From contig JAKSUO010000057.1 in assembly GCA_024408895.1 (NCBI GenBank), positions 1-7,780 of the forward strand: a DNA stretch of 7,780 nucleotides, written 5' to 3'. Position 1 is the first letter of the stretch, and each line of letters begins with the position of its first letter. The notes below the pieces were generated by a model. That model did not search any database. It saw only the letters and a list, made by a program, of their open reading frames with translations, and had not been told where the DNA came from. This document shows positions 1 to 5,922 of the stretch, piece by piece. The position numbers were made by a program, and so were the translations under genes. The DNA is from Alphaproteobacteria bacterium (GTDB taxonomy: Bacteria; Pseudomonadota; Alphaproteobacteria; RF32; CAG-239).

Positions 1-26
1 TATTTTGCGTCTTGGCAGACCGCAAA

Positions 27-55
27 ATTTTAACCTAATTGGAGCGCTTTGACAA
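27..55 (-). promoter_or_regulatory. Leftward sigma70-like promoter for a gene beyond the left edge
   Basis: On the minus strand TTGTCA (50-55) and TAAAAT (27-32) are separated by exactly 17 bases, a good match to a housekeeping promoter. Transcription would begin near position 20 and leave the window. It lies just beyond the terminators of the rpoA transcript, so it probably starts an independent unit. What it drives cannot be seen. Confidence 0.5.
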
Positions 56-77
56 GTTCATCGCTATAAGCTACACT

Positions 78-102
78 AAACCCCGCGTCTAACGCGGGGT
101 TT
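78..102. terminator. GC-rich hairpin, probably a bidirectional terminator
   Basis: AAACCCCGCGT (78-88) pairs with ACGCGGGGTTT (92-102): a perfect 11-bp stem with a 3-base loop. Read on the plus strand it runs into TTTTCCTT; read on the minus strand only three Ts follow the stem. It can end a plus-strand transcript entering from the left and can back up the terminator at 111-137 for rpoA. Which strand it serves is inferred. Confidence 0.65.
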
Positions 103-110
103 TCCTTATA

Positions 111-137
111 CAAAAAATGCCGAAATAAATCCGGCAT
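111..137 (-). terminator. Rho-independent terminator, minus strand
   Basis: On the minus strand ATGCCG and CGGCAT (137-132 with 122-117) form a 6-bp stem around a 9-base loop, followed directly by a T-run (116-112). It is about 190 bases after the rpoA stop with no gene between, so it most likely ends the alpha-operon transcript. Confidence 0.6.
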
Positions 138-213
138 AACGCTGACGTTTATCAATACGATATAAGCCTTTTCTCACCGTATCCAACAGAGGTGCATAAG
201 GCAACCGGCACAA

Positions 214-249
214 CATAAAAAACTCGGCTGATGTGTGTTAATACGCCGA
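214..249 (-). terminator. Possible first terminator after rpoA
   Basis: On the minus strand TCGGC (249-245) pairs with GCCGA (228-224), and a run of six Ts (222-217) follows one base later. The stem is only 5 bp and the loop is 16 bases, so it is a weak candidate on its own. It sits immediately after the large hairpin at 249-298 and the two may act together. Confidence 0.4.
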
Positions 250-298
250 AACCCCCTTTGCGCGGTGTACAAAAATGGTACATAAGCAAAGAGGGTTT
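249..298. other. Large hairpin in the rpoA 3' untranslated region
   Basis: Positions 249-261 pair with 286-298 over 13 bases with one mismatch (255/292). An inner stem TGTAC (266-270) with GTACA (278-282) closes a 7-base loop. On the minus strand it begins about 30 bases after the rpoA stop. No T-run follows on either strand, so it is not a standard terminator; mRNA end protection or a dispersed palindromic repeat are alternatives. The gene-free stretch 1-327 otherwise holds only the terminators and promoter listed, and no rplQ-like reading frame. Confidence 0.5.
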
Positions 299-327
299 CA
301 AGTAGTAAAACCAGTCAGACGAGTTTT

Positions 328-1338
328 TTAGAAGTGTTCGTCAGAACGCTTCAACAACTCCTCAATATTCTCAGGTGGCCAACCAGGAGTTTCCATACCC
401 AAATGGATACCCATTTTTGCCAACACTTCTTTAATTTCGTTCAAAGACTTACGACCAAAGTTTGGTGTACGCAACATTTCGGATTCGGTTTTCTGTACCA
501 AATCACCAATATATACGATATTATCATTTTTCAAGCAATTTGCCGAACGAACGGATAATTCAAGTTCATCAACTTTACGAAGCAAGTTCTTATTAAACGG
601 TAATTCTTCGTGAACATCTTCGGCTTCATTTTCCGGTTCATCAAAGTTAATAAACGGTTTGAGCTGATCTTGCAGAATACGAGCTGCATAAGCAACTGCA
701 TCTTCTGGAGTAATCACACCGTTAGTTTCAACAACCATCGTCAATTTATCATAATCGGTAATTTGACCGACACGTGTATTTTCAACTTTGTAAGAAACTT
801 TTTTAACCGGCGAATAAATCGCATCAACGGCAATCAACCCGATTGGAGCATCGGATGATGTGCTGTTAACCGCCGGAACATAACCTTTACCGGTAGTAAC
901 CGTTAATTCCATGCGAATTTTTGCACCTGCATCCAAAGTGCAGATAACATGATCCGGATTCATAATTTCAACATCATGACCGGTTTCAATCATTGCTGCT
1001 GTAACGGTACACGGACCTTCAGCTTTTAATGTCAATGTTTTTGCCGATTCGGAATGTGCGGAAACCGCCAATTCTTTAATATTCAAAACGATATCCGTAA
1101 CATCTTCTCTGACGCCCGGAATAACCGAAAATTCATGTAGGACGCCGTCAATTTTAATCGCTGAAACAGCACCGCCTTGCAAAGAGGATAACAGTACTCT
1201 TCTCAAAGCATTTCCCAGAGTAAGACCGAAGCCTCTCTCTAAAGGTTCAACCACAATTTTTGCTTTATTAGAATCTTCTTCTTGAGACACATCAAGCTTT
1301 GTTGGTTTAATAAGTTCTTGCCAATTCTTCTGAATCAC
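328..1338 (-). CDS. rpoA: DNA-directed RNA polymerase subunit alpha
   Basis: This 336-residue protein is the RNA polymerase subunit that dimerises to nucleate assembly of the core enzyme and contacts upstream promoter DNA and activators. The N-terminal domain (about 1-230) carries the conserved LTLGNALRRVLLSSLQGG segment (39-56). An acidic linker (about 232-246) leads to the C-terminal domain (about 250-322), with VRSANCLK at 263-270 (R264 matches the DNA-contacting Arg265 of E. coli), IGDLVQ, and GRKSLNEIKEVL. Length is normal. The start is GTG (1336-1338), with AAGGA (1346-1350) upstream at good spacing; no in-frame ATG lies near the N-terminus, and MIQKNWQELIKP is the expected alphaproteobacterial beginning. 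It is the last recognisable gene of the block; rplQ, usually next, is absent. Confidence 0.98.
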   Translation of the reverse strand: MIQKNWQELIKPTKLDVSQEEDSNKAKIVVEPLERGFGLTLGNALRRVLLSSLQGGAVSAIKIDGVLHEFSVIPGVREDVTDIVLNIKELAVSAHSESAKTLTLKAEGPCTVTAAMIETGHDVEIMNPDHVICTLDAGAKIRMELTVTTGKGYVPAVNSTSSDAPIGLIAVDAIYSPVKKVSYKVENTRVGQITDYDKLTMVVETNGVITPEDAVAYAARILQDQLKPFINFDEPENEAEDVHEELPFNKNLLRKVDELELSVRSANCLKNDNIVYIGDLVQKTESEMLRTPNFGRKSLNEIKEVLAKMGIHLGMETPGWPPENIEELLKRSDEHF

Positions 1339-1392
1339 GGGTTTTGTCCTTTTGTTAAAAGTTATATATGCATATATTTGAAAACACGGCGA

Positions 1393-1412
1393 CAGGTCTT
1401 AAAAAAGACCTG
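1393..1412. other. Perfect 8-bp hairpin in the rpsK-rpoA spacer
   Basis: CAGGTCTT (1393-1400) and AAGACCTG (1405-1412) form a perfect stem around a 4-base A/T loop, within the 89-base spacer between the rpsK stop and the rpoA start. On the coding (minus) strand no T-run follows, so it is not a typical terminator. It could be an RNA processing or stability site, or could tune rpoA relative to the ribosomal genes. A 14-base AT palindrome (1364-1377) lies closer to rpoA but may be chance in such AT-rich DNA. Confidence 0.45.
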
Positions 1413-1427
1413 CACCGAAAAAGTACA

Positions 1428-1817
1428 CTAAACGCGGCGTCTCTTCTTCAAGCGACATCCGTTATGCGGAATAGGTGTCACATCACGAATAGAAGTGATT
1501 GTGAAACCGATTACTTGCAATGCTCTGATTGCGGATTCTCTTCCTGACCCCGGTCCTTTAACTTCAACTTCCAGAGTTTTCATACCGTTTTCCTGAGCTT
1601 TTCTACCAACATCTTCTGCAGCAACTTGTGCGGCATACGGTGTAGATTTTCTAGAGCCCTTAAAGCCCTGAGCACCGGCAGTTGCCCAAGAAACAGTGTT
1701 ACCCTGAGCATCTGTAATTGTAATTCTTGTATTGTTAAAAGAAGAATCGATGTGTGCTACACCGGAAGTGATATTCTTTTTTTCTTTTTTCTTTTTCTGA
1801 ATTGTTGCTTTAGCCAT
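1428..1817 (-). CDS. rpsK: 30S ribosomal protein S11
   Basis: S11 sits on the platform of the small ribosomal subunit near the mRNA exit. The 129-residue product begins MAKATIQKKKKEKKNITSG and contains AHIDSSFNNTRITITDAQGN, GAQGFKGSRKSTPYAAQ and the basic C-terminus PHNGCRLKKRRRV, all typical of the family, at normal length. The frame could open two codons earlier at a GTG (1821-1823), giving MQMAK. I chose the ATG at 1815-1817 because GAGG (1827-1830) is about 9 bases upstream of it but too close to the GTG. It lies 14 bases after the rpsM stop, so the two are cotranscribed and probably translationally linked. Confidence 0.97.
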   Translation of the reverse strand: MAKATIQKKKKEKKNITSGVAHIDSSFNNTRITITDAQGNTVSWATAGAQGFKGSRKSTPYAAQVAAEDVGRKAQENGMKTLEVEVKGPGSGRESAIRALQVIGFTITSIRDVTPIPHNGCRLKKRRRV

Positions 1818-1831
1818 TTGCACTTACCTCA

Positions 1832-2200
1832 CTATTTCTTCTTATTCGCAATAGTTTTACGTTTACCTTTGCGGGTACGAGCATTTTGCTTTGTGCTCTG
1901 ACCGCGAACCGGCAAACCTTTACGATGTCTTAAACCGCGATAACAACCTAAGTCCATCAATCTTTTAATGTTGGTACCGACTTCACGACGAAGTTCACCT
2001 TCAACCAAATAACCGCCATCAATTACTTCGCGAATTTTCATGATTTCTTCATCAGAGAGCTGACTGACACGACGATTCATATCAATCCCTGACTTTGCGC
2101 AAATATCTTGAGCAGATTTTCTACCAATACCAAAGATATAAGTCAGCGCGACTTCAATTCTCTTGGCACTCGGAATGTTTACACCAGCTATACGAGCCAA
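1832..2200 (-). CDS. rpsM: 30S ribosomal protein S13
   Basis: S13 is in the head of the small subunit and contacts the large subunit and P-site tRNA. The 122-residue product starts MARIAGVNIPSAKRIEVALT, has the helix-hairpin-helix segment YIFGIGRKSAQDIC, and ends with the basic RHRKGLPVRGQSTKQNARTR tail; length is normal. The start is TTG (2198-2200), unusual for so highly expressed a gene. It is fixed by the universal MARIAGV beginning and by GGAG about 7 bases upstream; a nearby ATG that includes part of that site is out of frame. It is the first gene after the internal promoter at 2269-2297 and precedes rpsK by 14 bases. Confidence 0.97.
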   Translation of the reverse strand: MARIAGVNIPSAKRIEVALTYIFGIGRKSAQDICAKSGIDMNRRVSQLSDEEIMKIREVIDGGYLVEGELRREVGTNIKRLMDLGCYRGLRHRKGLPVRGQSTKQNARTRKGKRKTIANKKK

Positions 2201-2268
2201 ATTTAATCTCCATTTTCAATTAATTAATACATTCAAAAAGTTGATCACCACTTTTCAAAATTAAGCGG

Positions 2269-2297
2269 ATTATATTCACGTTATTTATCAGAGTCAA
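2269..2297 (-). promoter_or_regulatory. Sigma70-like promoter for rpsM-rpsK-rpoA
   Basis: On the minus strand TTGACT (2292-2297) and a perfect TATAAT (2269-2274) are separated by 17 bases. Transcription would start near 2262, giving a leader of about 60 bases to the rpsM TTG. That leader contains a short AT stem, AAAAGT with ACTTTT around a loop containing TGATCA (about 2236-2256), a possible but unproven site for S4-type autoregulation. No GC-rich terminator separates adk from this point, so read-through from secY-adk is also likely. Confidence 0.75.
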
Positions 2298-2335
2298 TAT
2301 ATTTTTTTACAAAAAATGAGATTTTTTTTATGTTG

Positions 2336-3019
2336 CTATTTTTCAATCAAATCGCCGAGCAAAATTTCATGTATCTTTTTACTGACGGCCTCTATTGACC
2401 CTGTTCCGTCAACGGTTTTCAGCAAACCTTTTTTTTCAAAAAACGGAATAGTCGGATAAGTTAAAAGGCGATAATTAACCAACCTGTTATGCACGGTAGT
2501 TTGATTATCATCCTGACGGCGCGAAAATTCCGTGCCACCGCATACATCACAAACTCCATAAACTTTCGGCTTTAAAAATTTGTCATGATATCCGGCCCCG
2601 CAAGTCATACAGGAATAGCGTCCCAAAATACGTTCCATAATAATTTCATCCGGAACTTGAATTTCCAAAACGCAATTCAATTTAACATCTTGCGTTGCCA
2701 ACAGCTTATCCAGAACCTCAGCTTGTGGCAATGTCCGAGGAAAGCCGTCCAAAATGAATCCTTTTTTACAATCCGGTTCTGCAATACGGCTTTTAACCAT
2801 TTCAATAATCATTTCATCGGTTGCAAATTCGCCACGTTCCAAAGCCGCTTTTAAATCACGTCCGAGTGCCGTATCTTTTTCGGCATATTCACGCAACATT
2901 TCGCCGGTAGAAAGATGAACGACACCTGTTTTTTCTTTTAAGATTCGCGCTTGCGTACCCTTACCGCACCCAGGAGCGCCGGTAAAAACAACATACAAGC
3001 CATCAGATTTCTGAGCCAT
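2336..3019 (-). CDS. adk: Adenylate kinase, zinc-type LID
   Basis: A cytoplasmic enzyme interconverting ATP + AMP and 2 ADP, needed for adenine nucleotide balance. The 227-residue protein shows the phosphate-binding loop GAPGCGKGT (14-22), HLSTGEMLR (35-43) at the AMP site, DGFPRT (91-96), and an RRQDD segment (167-171). The LID domain (about 133-170) is the long bacterial form with two Cys-x2-Cys pairs (C137/C140, C157/C160), a four-cysteine set that in this family binds a structural zinc. The ATG overlaps the secY stop by one base (TAATG), implying translational coupling; a strong separate ribosome binding site is not evident. secY-adk is a conserved pair in bacteria. Confidence 0.97.
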   Translation of the reverse strand: MAQKSDGLYVVFTGAPGCGKGTQARILKEKTGVVHLSTGEMLREYAEKDTALGRDLKAALERGEFATDEMIIEMVKSRIAEPDCKKGFILDGFPRTLPQAEVLDKLLATQDVKLNCVLEIQVPDEIIMERILGRYSCMTCGAGYHDKFLKPKVYGVCDVCGGTEFSRRQDDNQTTVHNRLVNYRLLTYPTIPFFEKKGLLKTVDGTGSIEAVSKKIHEILLGDLIEK

Positions 3020-4368
3020 TAGCGATTCTTTTTCTTTACCAAAGCGGCGCGTTTCAGCAAGCCTTCATATTGATACGCAATCAGGTGCGATTGAACTTGG
3101 GTTACAAAGTCCATAGTAACCTGAACCACAATCAAAAGCGTTGTTCCGCCCAAAACAAACGGAACGCCGACTTTTGCGATTAAAACTTCCGGCAAAATAC
3201 ATAAGCAGATTAAGTAAACAGCGGCAACAACCGTTAAACGTGTAATCACATAATCTAAATAATCAGCCGTATTTTTCCCCGGACGAATACCGGCAACAAA
3301 ACCACCGTGTTTCTTTAAATTATCCGCTGTTTCTTCCGGATTAAACACAACAGAAGTATAGAAAAGCGTAAAGAACAAAATCAAAAACGCATACAGACCT
3401 AAATACAACGGTTGCCCGTGTCCCAAAAGTTGACTTAAAGTTTGCACCCAAGCCGGTCCGTTCTCAGCAGACAAATTAGCAACCGTAATCGGCAAAAGCA
3501 ACAACGAGCTGGCGAAAATCGGCGGAATAACTCCGGTCGGATTAATCTTAAGCGGTAAATACGAACTTTCTGCCGCTGTCATACGCATACCCATTTGACG
3601 TTTCGGATATTGAATAGTAATTTTTCTTTGCGCTCTCTCAACAAAAACAATTGCATAAATCAAAGCCAAAACCATAACCAACAACATAATGATTGTTATC
3701 GGCGACATTTGTCCGGCGCGGCCCAATTCAAAAGTTTGCGCCAAAGCATTCGGAATATTGGCAATAATGCCGACCGTAATGATAAGAGAAGAGCCGTTGC
3801 CTACACCGCGTTGAGTAATCTGATCACCCAACCAAACAATAAACATTGTGCCGCCAACCAACGAAACGATAGTGGAAAATCTGAATACGACACTGCTTAT
3901 CATAACGGCAGACGCTCCGTTAGCTCCGGAAACGCTTTCCAACCCGACGGCGATTCCGTATCCCTGAATAATTGTAATCAGCACCGTCAGCACCTTTGTA
4001 TAGTGCGTTACTTTGCGATGTCCGGCTTCACCTTCTTTTTTTAACGCCATTAAGGACGGAATAACGGACTGTCCGAGCTGAATGATAATAGACGCCGAAA
4101 TATAAGGCATAATATTCAAAGCAAAAATTGTCATACGTTCCAAAGCGCCACCGGAAAACATATTAAACATACCCAAAATACCGCCTTGCTGACGATTAAA
4201 CATTTCCGCCAAAACACCGGCATTAATTCCCGGCAGAGGAATAAACGTCCCCAAACGGAAAACGATTAAAGCCATAACCGTGAACCATAATCTTTTTTTC
4301 AATTCTTCAGCTTTACCAAAAGCGGACATATCCATACCGGCCGCCATTTTCTCTGCTAACGAAGCCAT
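3019..4368 (-). CDS. secY: Protein translocase subunit SecY
   Basis: SecY is the channel of the inner-membrane Sec translocon, working with SecE, SecG and SecA. The 449-residue, strongly hydrophobic protein has the family's ten-helix layout. A cytosolic N-terminus (KAEELKKRLW, 19-28) precedes the first helix ending in TFIPLPGI; the plug/second-helix region (about 71-98) includes NIMPYISASIIIQ. TQRGVGNGSSLII is at 185-197, the cytosolic loop PKRQMGMRM at 255-263, and GGFVAGIRPG at 355-364, with the conserved arginine R362. Length is normal. The ATG is preceded by AAGGAT (4375-4380) at good spacing. secY normally follows rplO inside the spc operon; here the upstream neighbour is divergent trpS, so secY heads its own unit. 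Confidence 0.98.
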   Translation of the reverse strand: MASLAEKMAAGMDMSAFGKAEELKKRLWFTVMALIVFRLGTFIPLPGINAGVLAEMFNRQQGGILGMFNMFSGGALERMTIFALNIMPYISASIIIQLGQSVIPSLMALKKEGEAGHRKVTHYTKVLTVLITIIQGYGIAVGLESVSGANGASAVMISSVVFRFSTIVSLVGGTMFIVWLGDQITQRGVGNGSSLIITVGIIANIPNALAQTFELGRAGQMSPITIIMLLVMVLALIYAIVFVERAQRKITIQYPKRQMGMRMTAAESSYLPLKINPTGVIPPIFASSLLLLPITVANLSAENGPAWVQTLSQLLGHGQPLYLGLYAFLILFFTLFYTSVVFNPEETADNLKKHGGFVAGIRPGKNTADYLDYVITRLTVVAAVYLICLCILPEVLIAKVGVPFVLGGTTLLIVVQVTMDFVTQVQSHLIAYQYEGLLKRAALVKKKNR

Positions 4369-4430
4369 TTTTTCATCCTTAATCTAAAATTTAACAAACA
4401 AACGGGCACTTTAAGCCCAATGCCGATAAT

Positions 4431-4458
4431 TTAATACACAAAAATAAAATTTATGCAA
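4431..4458 (-). promoter_or_regulatory. Candidate promoter for secY-adk
   Basis: On the minus strand TTGCAT (4453-4458) and TATTAA (4431-4436) are 16 bases apart. A start near 4424 would give a leader of about 55 bases. That leader contains a 4-bp GGGC/GCCC stem-loop (4404-4418) followed by a T/G-rich stretch that could weakly attenuate. The match is only moderate, but a promoter must exist here because secY is the first gene of its unit. Confidence 0.4.
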
Positions 4459-4537
4459 CAAAAATAAATTTATCCTCAAATTTTATGTGACAAACATAAA
4501 AACTAATGACTTTAAGGTGGTATTTTACATTGTTCTA

Positions 4538-4566
4538 TTGACATTTTTAAGCACGACGTTTATTGT
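4538..4566 (+). promoter_or_regulatory. Sigma70-like promoter for trpS
   Basis: A perfect TTGACA (4538-4543) is followed after 17 bases by TATTGT (4561-4566). Transcription would begin near 4573, leaving about 20 bases before the trpS ATG. No leader long enough for a T-box or a Trp attenuator is present, so regulation by tryptophan is not suggested by this sequence. Confidence 0.7.
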
Positions 4567-4592
4567 TTCAAACAAAAATGAAAGGATAAAAA

Positions 4593-5636
4593 ATGGATGT
4601 TATTTTAACGGGAGATCGTCCAACAGGCAGGCTTCATCTCGGACACTATGTCGGTTCATTGAAACGCCGCACAGAAATGCAAAACAGCGGCATTTATAAG
4701 AACATATATATAATGATTGCCGATGCGCAGGCTTTAACGGATAATGCCGATAATATAAATAAAGTCAAAAACAATATATCGGAAGTTGCGCTTGATTATT
4801 TAGCTTGCGGGCTTGACCCGACTAAATCCACCATTTTCATTCAATCGCAAATTCCGGAGTTGTTTGAACTCTCGGCATATTACATGAATTTAGTTACGGT
4901 TTCTCGCTTGCAAAGAAATCCGACCGTTAAAAACGAAATTCAAATGCGCGGTTTCAAGCAAAGCATTCCTACCGGTTTTTTCACATATCCAATCAGTCAA
5001 GCCGCCGATATTACGGCATTCAAGGCAAACATTGTTCCGGTTGGAGAAGATCAATTACCGATGTTGGAACAAACCAGAGAAATTGTGCGCTCTTTTAACA
5101 CACTATATAAAGAAGTATTGGTTGAGCCACAGGCTGTTTTGCCAAATAATTCCGTATGTTCTCGCTTGCCGGGCTTGGATGGTGCCGCCAAAATGAGCAA
5201 ATCGTTGGGAAATTGCATTTATTTAGCCGATTCTTCTAACGACATAAAGAAAAAAGTTCAAAGTATGTTCACCGATCAAACGCACTTACACGTTGAAGAT
5301 CCGGGACACACCGAAAATAATCCGGTCTTTATATACTTGGATGCTTTTTGCAAAGATGAACACTTTGCCGCGTTTTTACCGACATATCAAAATTTAGATG
5401 AGATGAAAGCGCATTATCAAAGAGGTGGTTTAGGTGACGGAACCGTAAAAAAATTCTTAAACGAAATTTTGCAGGCAGAATTAAAACCTATTCGGGAGCG
5501 TCGTGAATTTTTTGCACAAGATATAGGCGCGGTATTTAAGATGTTGCAAGAGGGCAGTAACAAGGCTGAAACCGTTGCGGCGCAAACGCTTCACGATGTT
5601 AAATCAGCTATGGGAATTAACTACTTTAAAAAATGA
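4593..5636 (+). CDS. trpS: Tryptophan--tRNA ligase (TrpRS)
   Basis: This class I synthetase charges tRNA(Trp) with tryptophan using ATP. The 347-residue protein has the HIGH-type signature as HLGH (15-18) within TGDRPTGRLHLGHYVG, the tryptophan/ATP-site segments YPISQAADI (132-140) and VGEDQ (150-154), and an intact KMSKS loop at 200-204. It ends with AMGINYF, as full-length relatives do, so it is complete. The ATG has AAGGA (4582-4586) six bases upstream. From memory, TGDRPTGRLHLGHYVGSL, IFIQSQIPELFELSAYYMNL and RGGLGDGTVK are typical of the Firmicutes-type TrpRS (as in streptococci), whereas alphaproteobacteria usually have a QPTG...HLGNYLGA form; transfer is likely. It is divergent from secY, and no terminator is visible after its stop. 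Confidence 0.96.
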   Translation: MDVILTGDRPTGRLHLGHYVGSLKRRTEMQNSGIYKNIYIMIADAQALTDNADNINKVKNNISEVALDYLACGLDPTKSTIFIQSQIPELFELSAYYMNLVTVSRLQRNPTVKNEIQMRGFKQSIPTGFFTYPISQAADITAFKANIVPVGEDQLPMLEQTREIVRSFNTLYKEVLVEPQAVLPNNSVCSRLPGLDGAAKMSKSLGNCIYLADSSNDIKKKVQSMFTDQTHLHVEDPGHTENNPVFIYLDAFCKDEHFAAFLPTYQNLDEMKAHYQRGGLGDGTVKKFLNEILQAELKPIRERREFFAQDIGAVFKMLQEGSNKAETVAAQTLHDVKSAMGINYFKK

Positions 5637-5637
5637 T

Positions 5638-5922
5638 TATAGAAAAAGTAATATATCTTTTGGAGCTGTTCCGGAACACATTGTGAAAACAGGTAACCAA
5701 TTGGAAACTCCATGGGGCGGTTTTATAAATATTTTCCCATCTTCTTTATACCAAGACTCTATGGTAACTAATCCGGCCGACAGCACCCTTGTTTCTATCG
5801 GTGATTCTTTTATCGTAGAAATCGGTAACATCTCACGCATGACTTGCAATTTATTAACTGCCAGTGACTGGAGCAATATTTCCAACAGGGAATTCGTTGG
5901 TATTGCCGCATCTTCTAAGTAA
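5638..5922 (+). pseudogene. C-terminal fragment of a PilS-like type IV pilin
   Basis: An open stretch of 94 codons in the frame after the trpS stop, ending at TAA (5920-5922), reads like the globular C-terminal domain of a type IVb (PilS-type) pilin. It has FGAVPEHIVKTGNQLETPWGG (about 5662-5724), a variable middle, then DSFIVEIGNISRMTCNLLT and C-x7-W. The full pilin at 7330 has the same C-x7-W spacing near its visible end (ERNCVDFLSYHW). The hydrophobic N-terminal helix, prepilin cleavage site, start codon and ribosome binding site are all missing, because trpS occupies the preceding DNA. It is therefore a broken or silent copy. It would be transcribed only by read-through from trpS. The opposite strand is also open here (tail of the aas-like frame), but that tail lacks the expected family motifs, so I take the plus strand as the original coding sense. 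Confidence 0.65.

Noticed and set aside
3..31. TTTTGCG/CGCAAAA hairpin followed by TTTT on the plus strand
   Set aside because: It could be a terminator for a plus-strand gene to the left, but its second arm and T-run overlap the -10 of the leftward promoter and no such gene is visible, so it was not called separately.
152..283. 43-codon minus-strand frame starting at an ATG after rpoA
   Set aside because: No ribosome binding site, it runs through two hairpins, and its translation resembles no family I know, including L17.
2311..2330. A/T-only inverted repeat after adk
   Set aside because: No GC pairs in the stem apart from a CTC/GAG loop; unlikely to terminate transcription and close to the rpsM promoter.
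3595..4044. 149-codon plus-strand open frame within secY
   Set aside because: Antisense shadow of secY; low-complexity Asn/Gln/Arg-rich translation and no binding site.
4578..4589. Three-codon frame ATG-AAA-GGA-TAA overlapping the trpS ribosome binding site
   Set aside because: It would lie about five bases from the transcript start and has no binding site of its own; most likely chance.
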